A stretch of DNA of 17,897 nt from an uncultured Collinsella sp. (GTDB taxonomy: Bacteria > Actinomycetota > Coriobacteriia > Coriobacteriales > Coriobacteriaceae), in NCBI GenBank assembly GCA_902478825.1, contig CABSMK010000017.1:1-17897 (forward strand). Reading direction: 5' to 3'. The notes under the pieces were generated by a model. That model saw nothing but the letters and a program-made list of their open reading frames with translations, was not told the origin of the DNA and ran no database searches. Of this stretch, positions 17,381 through 17,897 are shown one piece after another. A program made the position numbers and the translations under genes. Positions within the stretch are counted from its first letter, which is position 1, and each line of letters begins with the position of its first letter.

Positions 17381-17897
17381 TTGTTTGTACTTACCGATCA
17401 GCAGGCTGACGAGATGTTGAGTCGCCTAACTTCCTATTGCAAAGAATATTCCTTGAGCGTAACTGATATTGAGCTGAGGAAATGTATCCAGCATTTGGAT
17501 TTGGTTCTAGAAACAAATAAGACAACCAATCTCACCCGTATTCTTAACGTAGAAGATGCTGCCGTACTTCATATCCTCGACTCACTTGTTTTGCTCCCCT
17601 ATATCAATAAGGCTCCTGGGGGAGCTTTGCTCGATATGGGAACAGGTGCGGGCTTCCCTGGTATTCCATTAACCATAACCACGCATCGTAAAGCTACTTA
17701 TATTGACTCTGTTGGCAAGAAGGTTGATGCGGTTAATTCCTTTGTCCATGCTCTTGGATTGAAACATGCTCATGCGGTTCATGATCGTCTTGAAGAATAT
17801 GCTCGAAGCCATAAGAAGCAGTTCTCCGTTGTAACCGCCCGCGCACTGGCCCCTCTACCGATTCTTGTTGAGTATGCGGCTCCGTACCTGAAGGATG
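17381..17897 (+). CDS. rsmG: 16S rRNA (guanine-N7) methyltransferase RsmG, C-terminus cut by window edge
   Basis: SAM-dependent enzyme that methylates G527 of 16S rRNA (E. coli numbering); its loss gives low-level streptomycin resistance in several bacteria. Seen here: a helical N-terminus ending in TNKTTNLTRI, then HILDSLVLLPY, SAM motif I LLDMGTGAGFPGIPL, and TYIDSVGKKVDAV with VVTARALAPL further on. These are all RsmG family blocks. 172 codons are present; roughly 40-60 residues are missing. Start: TTG at 17381 with AAAGGAG 6 bases upstream; the first ATG (codon 12) has no such site. Base composition is clearly lower in GC than the other genes. parA/parB usually follow. Confidence 0.95.
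   Translation, partial: MFVLTDQQADEMLSRLTSYCKEYSLSVTDIELRKCIQHLDLVLETNKTTNLTRILNVEDAAVLHILDSLVLLPYINKAPGGALLDMGTGAGFPGIPLTITTHRKATYIDSVGKKVDAVNSFVHALGLKHAHAVHDRLEEYARSHKKQFSVVTARALAPLPILVEYAAPYLKD

Overview
This window looks like the replication-origin region of a high-GC Actinomycetota chromosome. A member of class Coriobacteriia is most likely, and Collinsella or a close relative is my best guess. That guess rests on three things: GC-rich coding DNA, the gene order, and an extra gene between rpmH and dnaA. No 16S rRNA or other taxonomic marker is present, so the genus is an inference.

Layout. Everything from position 1 to 14810 is read leftward, and everything from about 15054 to the end is read rightward. 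The leftward arm, from the switch outward, holds an unnamed GHKL-ATPase/winged-helix gene, dnaA, an AT-rich gap with origin-like signals, dnaN, recF, a DUF721/DciA-like gene and a terminator. It continues with gyrB, gyrA, a terminator, a long palindrome and tRNA-Ile(GAT) with its own terminator. It ends with a bifunctional-nuclease-family gene, two unrecognised small genes and typA (bipA), which is cut by the left edge. The rightward arm is the classic rpmH, rnpA, yidD, yidC, jag (khpB), terminator, rsmG series, and rsmG is cut by the right edge.

How the genes fit together. The leftward arm supplies replication initiation (DnaA), the sliding clamp (DnaN), gap repair (RecF), a presumed helicase loader (DciA-like) and DNA gyrase. 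The rightward arm supplies ribosomal protein L34, the RNase P protein, membrane-protein insertion (YidD, YidC), the RNA-binding protein Jag/KhpB and the 16S rRNA methyltransferase RsmG. parA and parB usually follow but lie outside the window.

The most interesting parts are at the origin. (1) A 450-residue protein with an N-terminal GHKL ATP-binding domain, a glutamine/proline/tyrosine-rich low-complexity middle and a C-terminal winged helix lies 15 bp upstream of dnaA and seems to lead its operon. (2) A 19-bp module with two DnaA-box-like sequences occurs on both sides of that gene pair, suggesting a bipartite origin. (3) A run of TA(A/G) triplets next to dnaN resembles a DnaA-trio element. 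(4) A 16-bp near-match to the ParB site parS lies inside the linker-coding part of dnaA. (5) DnaA has an Asn where Asp is usual in its DNA-recognition motif, while the local boxes also depart from the usual sequence. A separate puzzle is a roughly 185-bp near-palindrome between gyrA and tRNA-Ile. All calls come from reading the sequence; no database search was run.
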